Shown in pieces: positions 7,656 through 16,722 of a DNA stretch of 23,770 nucleotides (position 1 is its first letter; every line of letters starts with the position of its first letter). The stretch lies in the NCBI GenBank assembly GCA_037190175.1, contig JBBCJM010000151.1, positions 1-23,770 of the forward strand. The letters are read 5' to 3'. The DNA comes from JBBCJM01 sp037190175. GTDB lineage: Bacteria > Pseudomonadota > Alphaproteobacteria > Rhodobacterales > Rhodobacteraceae. Below the pieces are notes generated by a model. It was not told the DNA's origin, made no database searches, and worked only from the letters and a program-made list of their open reading frames with translations. Position numbers and translations under genes: made by a program.

Positions 7656-9893
7656 ATGCCGGACCGGACCGAAAGCGACAGCCGCAAGCTGCTCCGCCGT
7701 CTGCGCGACGTGCTGGCCATTCCCGCCAAGGGGCAGGAGCGGCTGGACCGCATCGTCCACCTGATCGCCGATTCGATGCATACCGAGGTCTGCTCGATCT
7801 ACCTCTTCCGCGACCCCGAGACGCTGGAGCTCTGCGCCACCGAGGGGCTGAAGAAGGAGGCCGTGCACCAGACCCGGATGAAGCTGGGCGAGGGGCTGGT
7901 GGGCCGGGTGGCGCGCACCGGCCAGCCGGTCAACACCGCCGACGCCCCCAGCGAAAAGGGCTTCCGCTACATGCCCGAGACGGGGGAGGAAATCTATTCC
8001 TCCTTCCTCGGCGTGCCGATCCAGCGGCTGGGCGAGACGCTGGGCGTGCTGGTCGTGCAGTCCCGCACCGCGCGCACCTATTCCGAGGAGGAGATCGACG
8101 CGCTGGACGTGGTGGCGATGGTGCTGGCCGAGATGACCGAGCTCGGCGCCTTCGGCAACGACGGGCTGGGGGCGCGGCACAAGCAGCCGGTGCTGTTCCG
8201 CGGCGGCACCGGGCAGGAGGGCGCGGCCGAGGGCCGGGTCTGGCTGCACGAGGCGCGCGTGGTGGTCACCAACCCGGTGGCCGACGATCCGCTGACCGAG
8301 ATCGAGCGGATCCGCGATGCGGTCTCGCGGCTGCGGGTCTCGATCGACGACCTGCTGGCGGCCGAAAGCCTGGACAAGGACCAGCGGCAGGTGCTGGAGG
8401 CCTATCGCATGTTCGCCCAGTCGCGCGGCTGGCTGCGGCGGATGGAGGAGGACATCGCCCGCGGCCTCTCGGCCGAGGCGGCGGTGGAGAAGGAACAGTC
8501 GCAGGCCCGCGCCCGCATGGCGCAGGTGGCCGACCCCTATCTGCGCGAGCGGCTGGCCGACATCGACGACCTCTCGAACCGGCTCCTGCGGATCCTGACC
8601 GGACAGGGCGCCGACACCGGCGCCGAGATGCCCGAGAACCCGGTGCTGGTGGCGCGCAACATCGGGCCGGCCGAGCTCCTCGACTACGGGCGCAAGCTGA
8701 AGGGCGTGGTGCTGCAGGAGGGCTCGGTCGGCAGCCATGCCGCCATCGTGGCGCGCGCCCTGGCGATCCCGCTGGTGATCCATGCCGAGAAGATCACCCA
8801 GGAGGCGCTGAACGGCGACCCGATCCTGGTCGACGGCGACCAGGGGCTGGTGCACCTGCGCCCCGAGGAAACCGTCGCCGCCGCCTTCCGCGACAAGATG
8901 GCCATGGCCGCCAAGGCGCAGGAACGCTACGCCGGGCTGCGCGACCTGCCGGCCCAGGCCCGCTGCGGCGCGGTGGTCAGCTTGCAGATGAACGCCGGGC
9001 TGATGGCCGACCTGCCCTCGCTGGAGGGCTCGGGGGCCGAGGGCGTGGGCCTGTTCCGCACCGAGTTGCAGTTCCTGATCCGCAACCAGATGCCGCGGCG
9101 CGACGAGCTCGCCCGGCTCTACTCCCGCGTGATGGACGCCGCCCGCGGCCGGCGGGTGGCCTTCCGCACGCTCGACATCGGCTCGGACAAGGTGCTGCCC
9201 TACATGAAGCCGCAGGACGAGCCCAACCCGGCCATGGGCTGGCGCGCGCTGCGGGTGGGGCTCGACAAGCCCGGCGTGCTGCGGATGCAGGCGCAGGCGC
9301 TGATCCGCGGTGCGGCGGGGCGGCCCTTGGCCATCATGTTCCCCTTCGTCACCGAGCCGGTGGAGTTCGAAGAGGCCCGCGCCCATGTCATGACCCAGCT
9401 CGACCGCGAGATCCGCATGGGCACGCCGCCGCCCTCGCGGCTGGAGATCGGCGCGATGCTGGAAACCCCCAGCCTCGCCTTCGCGCCGCGGGCCTTCTTC
9501 GAGCTGGCCGATTTCATCTCGGTCGGCGGCAACGACCTGCGGCAGTTCTTCTTCGCCGCGGACCGCGAGAACGAACGGGTGCGGCGGCGCTATGACGTGC
9601 TGAACCTGTCGTTCCTGTCGTTCCTCGCCACCATCGTGGACCGCTGCGCCGAGACCGGCACGCCGCTGTCCTTCTGCGGCGAGGATGCCGGCCGGCCGGT
9701 CGAGGCGGTGGTCTTCGCCGCCATCGGCTTCCGGTCGCTGTCGATGCGGCCGGCTTCGGTCGGGCCGGTCAAGACGCTGATCCGGCGGGTGAACCTGCAG
9801 GACCTGCGGGCCGTGGTCGAAAGCGCCCGCGCCGCCGGCGCGCCCAGCGCGCGGCCGGCGGTGATGGACTATCTGGCGGGGCTGCCGGAGTAG
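7656..9893 (+). CDS. ptsP: Phosphoenolpyruvate--protein phosphotransferase EI(Ntr)
   Basis: First enzyme of the nitrogen-related PTS: takes phosphate from PEP and passes it via NPr (PtsO) to EIIA-Ntr, a regulatory cascade that does not transport sugar. The 745-residue length is right for PtsP. The N-terminal GAF domain (about 15-165) reads LDRIVHLIADSMHTEVCSIY and LGVPIQRLGETLGVLVVQS. The EI domains follow, with active-site His361 in GSVGSHAAIVARAL and the PEP-binding barrel (EGVGLFRTELQFL, FRTLDIGSDKVLPYM, GGNDLRQFFF, SFCGEDAGRP). The ATG at 7656 has GGGGGA just upstream. It is expected beside lysC in alphaproteobacteria; the insert at 4286-7404 lies between them here. It converges with hemF across a G-rich hairpin. 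Confidence 0.97.
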   Translation: MPDRTESDSRKLLRRLRDVLAIPAKGQERLDRIVHLIADSMHTEVCSIYLFRDPETLELCATEGLKKEAVHQTRMKLGEGLVGRVARTGQPVNTADAPSEKGFRYMPETGEEIYSSFLGVPIQRLGETLGVLVVQSRTARTYSEEEIDALDVVAMVLAEMTELGAFGNDGLGARHKQPVLFRGGTGQEGAAEGRVWLHEARVVVTNPVADDPLTEIERIRDAVSRLRVSIDDLLAAESLDKDQRQVLEAYRMFAQSRGWLRRMEEDIARGLSAEAAVEKEQSQARARMAQVADPYLRERLADIDDLSNRLLRILTGQGADTGAEMPENPVLVARNIGPAELLDYGRKLKGVVLQEGSVGSHAAIVARALAIPLVIHAEKITQEALNGDPILVDGDQGLVHLRPEETVAAAFRDKMAMAAKAQERYAGLRDLPAQARCGAVVSLQMNAGLMADLPSLEGSGAEGVGLFRTELQFLIRNQMPRRDELARLYSRVMDAARGRRVAFRTLDIGSDKVLPYMKPQDEPNPAMGWRALRVGLDKPGVLRMQAQALIRGAAGRPLAIMFPFVTEPVEFEEARAHVMTQLDREIRMGTPPPSRLEIGAMLETPSLAFAPRAFFELADFISVGGNDLRQFFFAADRENERVRRRYDVLNLSFLSFLATIVDRCAETGTPLSFCGEDAGRPVEAVVFAAIGFRSLSMRPASVGPVKTLIRRVNLQDLRAVVESARAAGAPSARPAVMDYLAGLPE

Positions 9894-9922
9894 GTCAGGC
9901 GGCAGACGGCGGGCGGCGGCAA

Positions 9923-9972
9923 GGCCCCCTCCCCCATCCCCTCCCACGGGGGGAGGGGCTGGGGGGGGGGGG
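9923..9972. repeat. G-rich hairpin repeat between ptsP and hemF
   Basis: A C-rich arm (from 9923) pairs with the G-rich arm (9948-9972) in a stem of about 15 bp with one mismatch, and the unit ends in an uninterrupted run of 12 G (9961-9972). It lies between convergent genes and could stop transcription from both sides. Its reverse complement shares at least 20 identical bases (GTGGGAGGGGATGGGGGAGG) with the unit at 20135-20172. The G run is prone to sequencing and replication slippage. Confidence 0.6.
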
Positions 9973-9989
9973 CACCTACCGCAGGGTGC

Positions 9990-10868
9990 TCACACCCACT
10001 TCGCCAGCGGCGGCAGGCTCATCAGCACGGCATTGGCGTCGTGGCCGGTGGCCAGGCCGAACTTGGTGCCGCGGTCGTAGACCAGGTTGTATTCGGCATA
10101 GAGCCCGCGGTGGATCAGCTGCGCCTCCTTCTCCGCCGCGCCCCAGGGCAGTTCCCGGCGGCGGTCGGCGATGGGCAGCCAGGCGGGCAGGAAGGCGCGG
10201 CCCATGGCTTGGGTCAGCGCGAAATCCGCCTCCCAGGCGCCCGAATTGCGGTCATCCATGAAGACCCCGCCCACGCCCCGGGCGCGGCCGCGGTGGGGGA
10301 TGAAGAAATATTCGTCCGCCCATGCCTTCAGCCGGGGGTAGATCTCCACCCCGAAGGGGTCGAGCGCGGCCTTCAGCGTGGCGTGGAAATGCGCGGTGTC
10401 ATCAGTGAACTCGATGCAGGGGTTGAGGTCGGCCCCGCCCCCGAACCACCAGGCATTGGGCGTCCAGAACATCCGCGTGTTCATGTGCACCGAGGGCACC
10501 AGCGGGTTCTGCATATGCGCCACCAGGCTGATGCCCGAGGCCCAGAACCGCGGATCCTCCGCCATGCCCGGCACCCCGCGGGCCGCCATGGCGCGCTGCG
10601 CCTCGGCCCCCAGCCGGCCGTGGACGGTGGAGACGTTGACCCCCACCTTCTCGAACACCCGGCCGCCGCGCATCACGCTCATCAGGCCCCCGCCGGCCTC
10701 GGCTCCATCCTCGGCCTGCCGGCGGGTGGGGGTGACCTCGAACCGGCCGGGGGGAAGGTCCGAGGGCTGGCGGTCCTCCAGCGCCTCGAAGGCCGCCACG
10801 ATCTGATCCCGCAGGGCGCGGAACCAGGCGGAGGCGCGCTCCTTCTCGGCCTGCATCGCTTCGGTCAT
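9990..10868 (-). CDS. hemF: Oxygen-dependent coproporphyrinogen III oxidase
   Basis: Converts coproporphyrinogen III to protoporphyrinogen IX using O2, in haem and, where present, bacteriochlorophyll synthesis; cytoplasmic homodimer. The 292 residues match the usual 290-300. Family segments seen are GGGLMSVMRGGRVFEKVGVN, VPSVHMNTRMFW, WWFGGGADLNPC, FFIPHRGRARGVGGVF, LYAEYNLVYDRGTKFGL and the ending SLPPLAKWV. The conserved histidines lie in SVHMN and the HFH/PHRG stretches. The start at 10868 is supported by GGGAGGA four bases upstream. The phosphomannomutase gene ends 69 bases upstream on the same strand, so cotranscription is possible but functionally unrelated. Identification is secure. 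Confidence 0.97.
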   Translation of the reverse strand: MTEAMQAEKERASAWFRALRDQIVAAFEALEDRQPSDLPPGRFEVTPTRRQAEDGAEAGGGLMSVMRGGRVFEKVGVNVSTVHGRLGAEAQRAMAARGVPGMAEDPRFWASGISLVAHMQNPLVPSVHMNTRMFWTPNAWWFGGGADLNPCIEFTDDTAHFHATLKAALDPFGVEIYPRLKAWADEYFFIPHRGRARGVGGVFMDDRNSGAWEADFALTQAMGRAFLPAWLPIADRRRELPWGAAEKEAQLIHRGLYAEYNLVYDRGTKFGLATGHDANAVLMSLPPLAKWV

Positions 10869-10937
10869 GGCGTCCTCCCTTTCGGCCCCGTCGTGCGGCC
10901 TCGGCGGGTGCGCGTCAAGCCTGCCGGGCCGCCAGCC

Positions 10938-12296
10938 TCACGCCCCGATCAGCGCCCGCACCCGCGCCACGCCGTCCTCGACCAGCCGCCGGTCGCCGCG
11001 CGCCTCGACGTTCAGCCGCAACAGCGGCTCGGTGTTCGACCGCCGCAGGTTCAGCCGCCAGTCGGGGAAGGCGAGGCTCAGCCCGTCGGTGTCGTCGCGC
11101 TCTGCCGCCTGCGGCCCCAGCGCCGCCTCCACCCGCGCCACGGCGCCGGCGGGATCCTCCAGCCGGAAGTTGATCTCGCCCGAGGAGGGGAAGGCAGCCA
11201 TCCGCCCCTCGACCAGGTCGGCCAGCCCCGTCCCGCGGGCCGAGAGCAGCGCGGCGACCAGCAGCCAGGGGATCATCCCCGAATCGCAGGCGTAGAAGTC
11301 GCGGAAATAGTGGTGCGCCGACATCTCGCCGCCATAGATCGCCCCGGTCTCGCGCAGCGCGGCCTTGAGGAAGGCGTGGCCGGTGCGCGCCATCGCCGCC
11401 CGGCCGCCGGCGCGGGCAACCACGTCCTGCGTGTTCCAGACCACCCGGGGGTCGTGCACGATGGTCTCGCCCGGATGGCGGGCCAGGAAGGCCTCGGCCA
11501 GCAGGCCCACCACATATTCCCCGGGGATGAAGCGGCCGCGGTGGTCGAAGAGGAAGCAGCGGTCGAAATCGCCGTCGAAGGCCACCCCGAAATCCGCCCC
11601 CGCCGCCACCACCGCCTGCGCGGTGACCGGCTGGTTCTCGGGCAGCAGCGGGTTGGGGATACCGTTCGGGAAGGCCGGGTCGGGGTCGTGGTGCAGCCGG
11701 GTGAAGCGCAGCGGCGTGCCGGCCAGCCCCGCGGCGATGGCGTCCAGCGTCGGCCCCGCGGCGCCGTTGCCGGCGTTGACCAGGATGTGCAGCGGCCGCA
11801 GCGCCGCCGGATCGACGAAGGACAGCACGCGGGCCACGTAATCCGCCCGGGTGCCGCGCGCGTCGGTCACCTTGCCGCCCGGCCGGTCGGGGGCGAAGGC
11901 GCCGCTCTCGGCCAGCGCCTGCACCGCGGCCATGTCGGTGGCGGGGTCCAGCGGCGCAGCGCCGGCCTTGACCATCTTCAACCCGTTGTAATCCATCGGG
12001 TTGTGCGAGGCGGTGACGCAGAGCCCGGCGCCCGCGCCCAGATGCCCGGTGGCGAAATAGACCTCTTCCGTGCCGCAGAGCCCCAGGTCCAGCACCTCGG
12101 CCCCCGCCGCCACCATCGCCGCCGCCGCGGCCGCGGCCAGCTCGGGCGAGGAGGCGCGGGTATCGCGCCCCAGCACCACCCGCCGCGCGCCCAGCACCTG
12201 CACCAGCGCCCGGGCGATGCGCGCCACGATGGCGGCGTCGAGTTCCGCGCCCAGCCGGCCGCGCACGTCATAGGCCTTGAAACAGCTCAACCGCAT
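10938..12296 (-). CDS. manB: Phosphomannomutase (alpha-D-phosphohexomutase family)
   Basis: Interconverts mannose-6-phosphate and mannose-1-phosphate, feeding GDP-mannose for exopolysaccharide and LPS; some members also use glucose phosphates. The 452 residues and motif set fit the CpsG/ManB type. Catalytic phosphoserine is Ser97 in VTASHNPMDYNG. The Mg-binding loop is DGDFDR (241-246), the sugar-binding loop GGEMSAHHYFRDF (322-334) and the phosphate-binding loop RRSNTEP (418-424). All key residues are present. The ATG at 12296 follows GCGGGA. A tRNA terminator lies 23 bases upstream, so this gene needs its own promoter or readthrough. The symbol could equally be cpsG; substrate preference cannot be read from sequence. 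Confidence 0.92.
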   Translation of the reverse strand: MRLSCFKAYDVRGRLGAELDAAIVARIARALVQVLGARRVVLGRDTRASSPELAAAAAAAMVAAGAEVLDLGLCGTEEVYFATGHLGAGAGLCVTASHNPMDYNGLKMVKAGAAPLDPATDMAAVQALAESGAFAPDRPGGKVTDARGTRADYVARVLSFVDPAALRPLHILVNAGNGAAGPTLDAIAAGLAGTPLRFTRLHHDPDPAFPNGIPNPLLPENQPVTAQAVVAAGADFGVAFDGDFDRCFLFDHRGRFIPGEYVVGLLAEAFLARHPGETIVHDPRVVWNTQDVVARAGGRAAMARTGHAFLKAALRETGAIYGGEMSAHHYFRDFYACDSGMIPWLLVAALLSARGTGLADLVEGRMAAFPSSGEINFRLEDPAGAVARVEAALGPQAAERDDTDGLSLAFPDWRLNLRRSNTEPLLRLNVEARGDRRLVEDGVARVRALIGA

Positions 12297-12318
12297 CGTC
12301 CCGCCCCGCGCAATGGAA

Positions 12319-12348
12319 AGGGGCCGCCACCCGGCGGGTGCGGCCCCT
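12319..12348 (-). terminator. Intrinsic terminator after tRNA-Val
   Basis: On the minus strand an 8-bp stem (AGGGGCCG / CGGCCCCT), a one-base bulge, a further 5 bp (CACCC / GGGTG) and a 3-base loop are followed by TTTCCATT. It sits 9 bases past the tRNA CCA end, as expected for ending a tRNA transcript. Confidence 0.8.
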
Positions 12349-12357
12349 GTCGAATGA

Positions 12358-12432
12358 TGGTGGGCGATAACGGATTTGAACCGCTGACATCTTCGATGTG
12401 AACGAAGCGCTCTACCGCTGAGCTAATCGCCC
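12358..12432 (-). tRNA. tRNA-Val, anticodon CAC
   Basis: 75 bases on the minus strand fold as a complete cloverleaf. Acceptor GGGCGAT / ATCGCCC with discriminator A and encoded CCA; D stem GCTC / GAGC; anticodon stem CTTCG / CGAAG with loop TTCACAT, giving anticodon CAC (codon GTG); variable loop ATGTC; T stem AGCGG / CCGTT with loop TTCAAAT. It begins 13 bases after the HU gene stop, so it may be made from the same transcript. The lon, HU, tRNA-Val order is one I associate with alphaproteobacteria. Confidence 0.97.
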
Positions 12433-12445
12433 GGTGCCGGTGCTC

Positions 12446-12784
12446 TTAATGGGCTTCGTCTGCCTCTGCAAGAGCCTGCGACGCATGTTCCGCCTTGTCG
12501 GCGGTGCGGCGGACCTTGACCGTCATCACCCGGGCATTGGCCCCCTCGCGCTGCGGGCGCACGGTGAGGCGGCCCAGGGGCGGCAGGACCAGGCTTTCGC
12601 CCCGCCCCAGCGCCTGGGCGATGGCGTCGAGCGTGGCCTCCAGGATCGGCTTCACGTCCTTGGGCTTGGCCCCGGTGGCCGCGACCACCTGCGCCAGCAG
12701 CGCCTTCTTGGCCAGCCGGCTGCCGCCGGCCTCGGCCTTCTTCTCCCCCGCCGGTTTTTCCCCGGCCGGAACGGCCTCTGCCAT
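12446..12784 (-). CDS. Divergent HU-family DNA-binding protein
   Basis: A 112-residue nucleoid-type protein. A basic, Ala-rich N-terminal tail of about 22 residues precedes an HU/IHF-like helical part (LAKKALLAQVVAATGAKPKD, then LEATLDAIAQALGRGESLVL) and the first beta strands (PPLGRLTVRP). The usual arm with RNPxTG, which inserts a proline into the DNA minor groove, is missing or replaced by QREGANARVMTVKVRR, so bending may differ. The ATG at 12784 follows GGAGGG by four bases; the frame reaching 12982 crosses the promoter region and is rejected. It lies between lon and tRNA-Val, the usual place of hupB, suggesting a derived hupB. DNA binding by the basic tail is inference. Confidence 0.85.
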   Translation of the reverse strand: MAEAVPAGEKPAGEKKAEAGGSRLAKKALLAQVVAATGAKPKDVKPILEATLDAIAQALGRGESLVLPPLGRLTVRPQREGANARVMTVKVRRTADKAEHASQALAEADEAH

Positions 12785-13122
12785 CGTGCCCTCCTCGCTC
12801 CGCGCCGCCCTGCCCCTTGCCGGCCGCCGCTGTTTGCCTTTGGGCAACAATGGTCGAAAGCCGCGGTTTTTGTAAATGCTCGCCTCGGGTTTTTTGCATT
12901 TTCGGCCCCTGCCGCGGGCGCCCGAGGAATCCGTTGACGGATCCGTGATGGCGCGGCAACATCGGCAGGCATTTCGGGTCAAGGGGTTAGGATGTGTTGC
13001 CCGTTACCGGCACCTTCGCGGGAAAGCGCATCCGGCCGGGAACCCGAAGCGACTTTCCGCCGTTGTTGCTCACGGCGGGATCGGCGTGCGTCCGGTACGC
13101 AGCAACTGAACGAGGAAAGGGA
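12785..13122. other. Divergent intergenic region, HU / small peptide genes
   Basis: 338 bases without a gene. Inverted repeats seen are TTGCC-TTTG-GGCAA (12834-12847) and AAATGC-N16-GCATTT (12874-12901), both upstream of the HU gene and possible operator or leader structures. A 5' leader hairpin for the plus-strand peptide gene lies at 13065-13106: TGCGT-CCGGT-ACGCA inside GTTGC / GCAAC. AT-rich patches near 12866-12902 are plausible promoter DNA, but I see no convincing hexamer pair. Confidence 0.4.
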
Positions 13123-13317
13123 ATGAAAATGCGGAAAACTCTGGTGACGACCGTGGCCGTGCTGGGGCTCAGCGCCGGCGCCGCGCTGGCTGGCGGCTGG
13201 GTGGAGCCCGTGATGGAGACCGAAGTGGTCGCCCAGCAGACCGGCACCTCGGCCGGCGGGATCCTGGTGCCGCTGCTGCTTCTGCTGCTGATCGCCGCGG
13301 CCGTGGCCAGCGACTGA
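13123..13317 (+). CDS. Small secreted or tail-anchored peptide
   Basis: A 64-residue protein. It starts with a clear signal peptide (MKMRKTLVTTVAVLGLSAGA, cleavage likely after ALA near residue 23). A short acidic spacer (GGWVEPVMETEVVAQQTGTS) leads to a hydrophobic C-terminal segment (GGILVPLLLLLLIAAAVASD). The mature product would be about 40 residues anchored in or associated with the inner membrane. AGGAAAGGG lies directly before the ATG at 13123. The function is unknown; I recall similar short proteins in Rhodobacterales but cannot name a family. It is transcribed against HU and lon, inside the lon/HU pair, and ends at a strong shared terminator. Confidence 0.8.
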   Translation: MKMRKTLVTTVAVLGLSAGAALAGGWVEPVMETEVVAQQTGTSAGGILVPLLLLLLIAAAVASD

Positions 13318-13335
13318 TCCCCTTCCAGACATGAG

Positions 13336-13368
13336 AAACCCGGCCTGCCCTAGGGGGCGGCCGGGTTT
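13336..13368. terminator. Bidirectional intrinsic terminator
   Basis: A perfect 10-bp stem AAACCCGGCC (13336-13345) / GGCCGGGTTT (13359-13368), with an inner GCCC / GGGC pairing in the loop, lies between the convergent peptide gene (plus) and lon (minus). T-rich ends occur on both strands, so it can serve both genes. Confidence 0.85.
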
Positions 13369-13406
13369 CGGTCGCTCGCGGCGGGCCGACCCGCCGCGCG
13401 GCTTCT

Positions 13407-15809
<2,403 letters not shown>

Positions 15810-15992
15810 CTCGTTTCCTTGTCTGGCAGGAAGACCACGGCCCCGGTCATCGGCAGCCCCCGGTCCTCCCCACTCGGCACCCTATCTGGTGACGCGGGGG
15901 GGTGGTGTCAACGGGCGCCCCTGCTGGCCGCCATCATGCGCGCGGGCGCGGGCGAGTGCAAGGCGATAGGCGCGGCGTGGTTGACGCGGGGG

Positions 15993-16035
15993 CGGTTTCC
16001 GCGCGGAAACCGTCACGAATTCCGCGCGGAATTCG
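15993..16035. promoter_or_regulatory. Two tandem 20-bp perfect palindromes
   Basis: CGGTTTCCGCGCGGAAACCG (15993-16012) and CGAATTCCGCGCGGAATTCG (16016-16035) are each perfectly self-complementary, share the 12-bp core TTCCGCGCGGAA and are three bases apart (centres 23 bp apart). They lie between the divergent lon gene and the toxin-antitoxin locus, about 35 bases before the toxin promoter. Paired binding sites for a dimeric regulator are the simplest reading; which gene they serve is unknown. Confidence 0.65.
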
Positions 16036-16068
16036 GCGTCGGGCGGGAAACCGCGCCATCGGCCGGGA

Positions 16069-16104
16069 TTGAACCCGGTAACCCGATGGGCTATATGAGC
16101 CCAT
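16069..16104 (+). promoter_or_regulatory. Toxin-antitoxin promoter with overlapping operator
   Basis: TTGAAC (16069-16074), a 17-base spacer and TATATG (16092-16097) make a strong sigma-70-like promoter whose start falls on or beside the ATG at 16103. A perfect inverted repeat ATGGGCT-N5-AGCCCAT (16086-16104) covers the -10 and start codon, and CCGGG-N6-CCCGG (16063-16078) covers the -35. This fits autorepression by the antitoxin or its toxin complex. Confidence 0.75.
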
Positions 16105-16443
16105 GCAGTCCGTGGCCGAGACACCCATCTTCACCCGTCAGGCCGACAGGCTGTTCAATGAGGACGAAAAGCGGGCGCTGATCGACTTTCTGGCCCTCAA
16201 CCCGCTGGCCGGTGACGAAATCCCCGGCACGGGCGGGTGCGGAAGCTCCGGTTCGCATCCTCGGGGCGCGGAAAGCGGGGTGGCGCAAGGGTGATCTACT
16301 ACTTCCTTGACGAGACCGTGCCGCTCTATGCGCTTCTGGTCTATGCCAAGGGCGAGCGGACGGACATGACCAGCGACGAGCGGCGGGCGGTCGCCAGTCT
16401 GGCGGAAGCCATCAAGGCCGCGGCAAGAAAGGAGCGAGGATGA
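16103..16443 (+). pseudogene. HigB/RelE-type toxin, frameshifted
   Basis: The toxin is split over two frames. The first (from ATG 16103) reads MQSVAETPIFTRQADRLFNE and on to GDEIPGTGG, then leaves the family pattern and stops at 16294. The second (from GTG 16237) continues it exactly: VRKLRFASSGRGKRGGARVI, then YYFLDETVPLYALLVYAKGE, stopping at 16443. Joined, they give about 113 residues of a typical RelE/HigB2-like mRNA-cleaving toxin. The break is at 16232-16239, where GGCGGGTG appears to lack one base in a G/C run. No canonical slippery heptamer is present, so mutation, or a sequencing error, is likelier than programmed frameshifting. The antitoxin start overlaps its stop by four bases. 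The expected transcript is nearly leaderless. Confidence 0.8.
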
Positions 16444-16718
16444 GCGATTTTGGCCAGGACCTGATCCAGGCGATGCAGGAGGCGCTGGCCCATGCGAAGG
16501 GCCAAGGCCCCGCCGTCGTTCACGAACCCATCGATCCCAGGGCGGTGCGCCGCAAGGCGAAGCTGACGCAGGCCCAGATGGCCCCGCTGATGGGCATGAG
16601 CCTGTCGGGCTATCGCAAATGGGAACAGGGCCAGCGCCGGGTCTCGGGTCCGGCGGCGACGCTGCTGCGGGTGATCGAGCGGGAACCCGCGGCCGTGCAG
16701 CGGGCCCTGGCGGGCTGA
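16440..16718 (+). CDS. HigA-type antitoxin, XRE-family helix-turn-helix
   Basis: A 92-residue antitoxin and likely autorepressor. The C-terminal half is an XRE helix-turn-helix (RRKAKLTQAQMAPLMGMSLS, then GYRKWEQGQRRVSGPAATLL). The N-terminal 40 residues, with helix LIQAMQEALAHAKG and the segment VHEPIDP, would cover the toxin. ATG at 16440 overlaps the toxin stop (ATGA), giving translational coupling in the toxin-first order typical of HigBA. GAAAGGAGCGAGG just before it is a ribosome-binding site. The frame is intact although the toxin frame is broken, so it may remain as a DNA-binding regulator. It converges with the P450 gene, with four bases between stops. Confidence 0.9.
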   Translation: MSDFGQDLIQAMQEALAHAKGQGPAVVHEPIDPRAVRRKAKLTQAQMAPLMGMSLSGYRKWEQGQRRVSGPAATLLRVIEREPAAVQRALAG

Positions 16719-16722
16719 GGTC

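Noticed and set aside
7401..9947. 848-codon minus-strand ORF over ptsP
   Set aside because: GC-driven shadow of ptsP, with no recognisable domain.
10041..12401. 786-codon plus-strand ORF over hemF and the mutase
   Set aside because: It spans two well-supported minus-strand genes and into the tRNA; composition is typical of an antisense shadow.
12446..12982. N-terminally extended HU reading frame
   Set aside because: The extra 66 residues are Arg/Cys-rich and cross AT-rich promoter-like DNA; the ATG at 12784 has a good ribosome-binding site.
15883..15911. TTGACA at 15911-15906 (minus) as the lon promoter
   Set aside because: The -35 is perfect but no spacing from 16 to 18 gives a -10 with more than two matches, and no heat-shock -10 is seen.
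16231..16239. Programmed -1 frameshift in the toxin
   Set aside because: No canonical X-XXY-YYZ heptamer or clear downstream stem; a lost base or sequence error is simpler. Kept only as a remote alternative.
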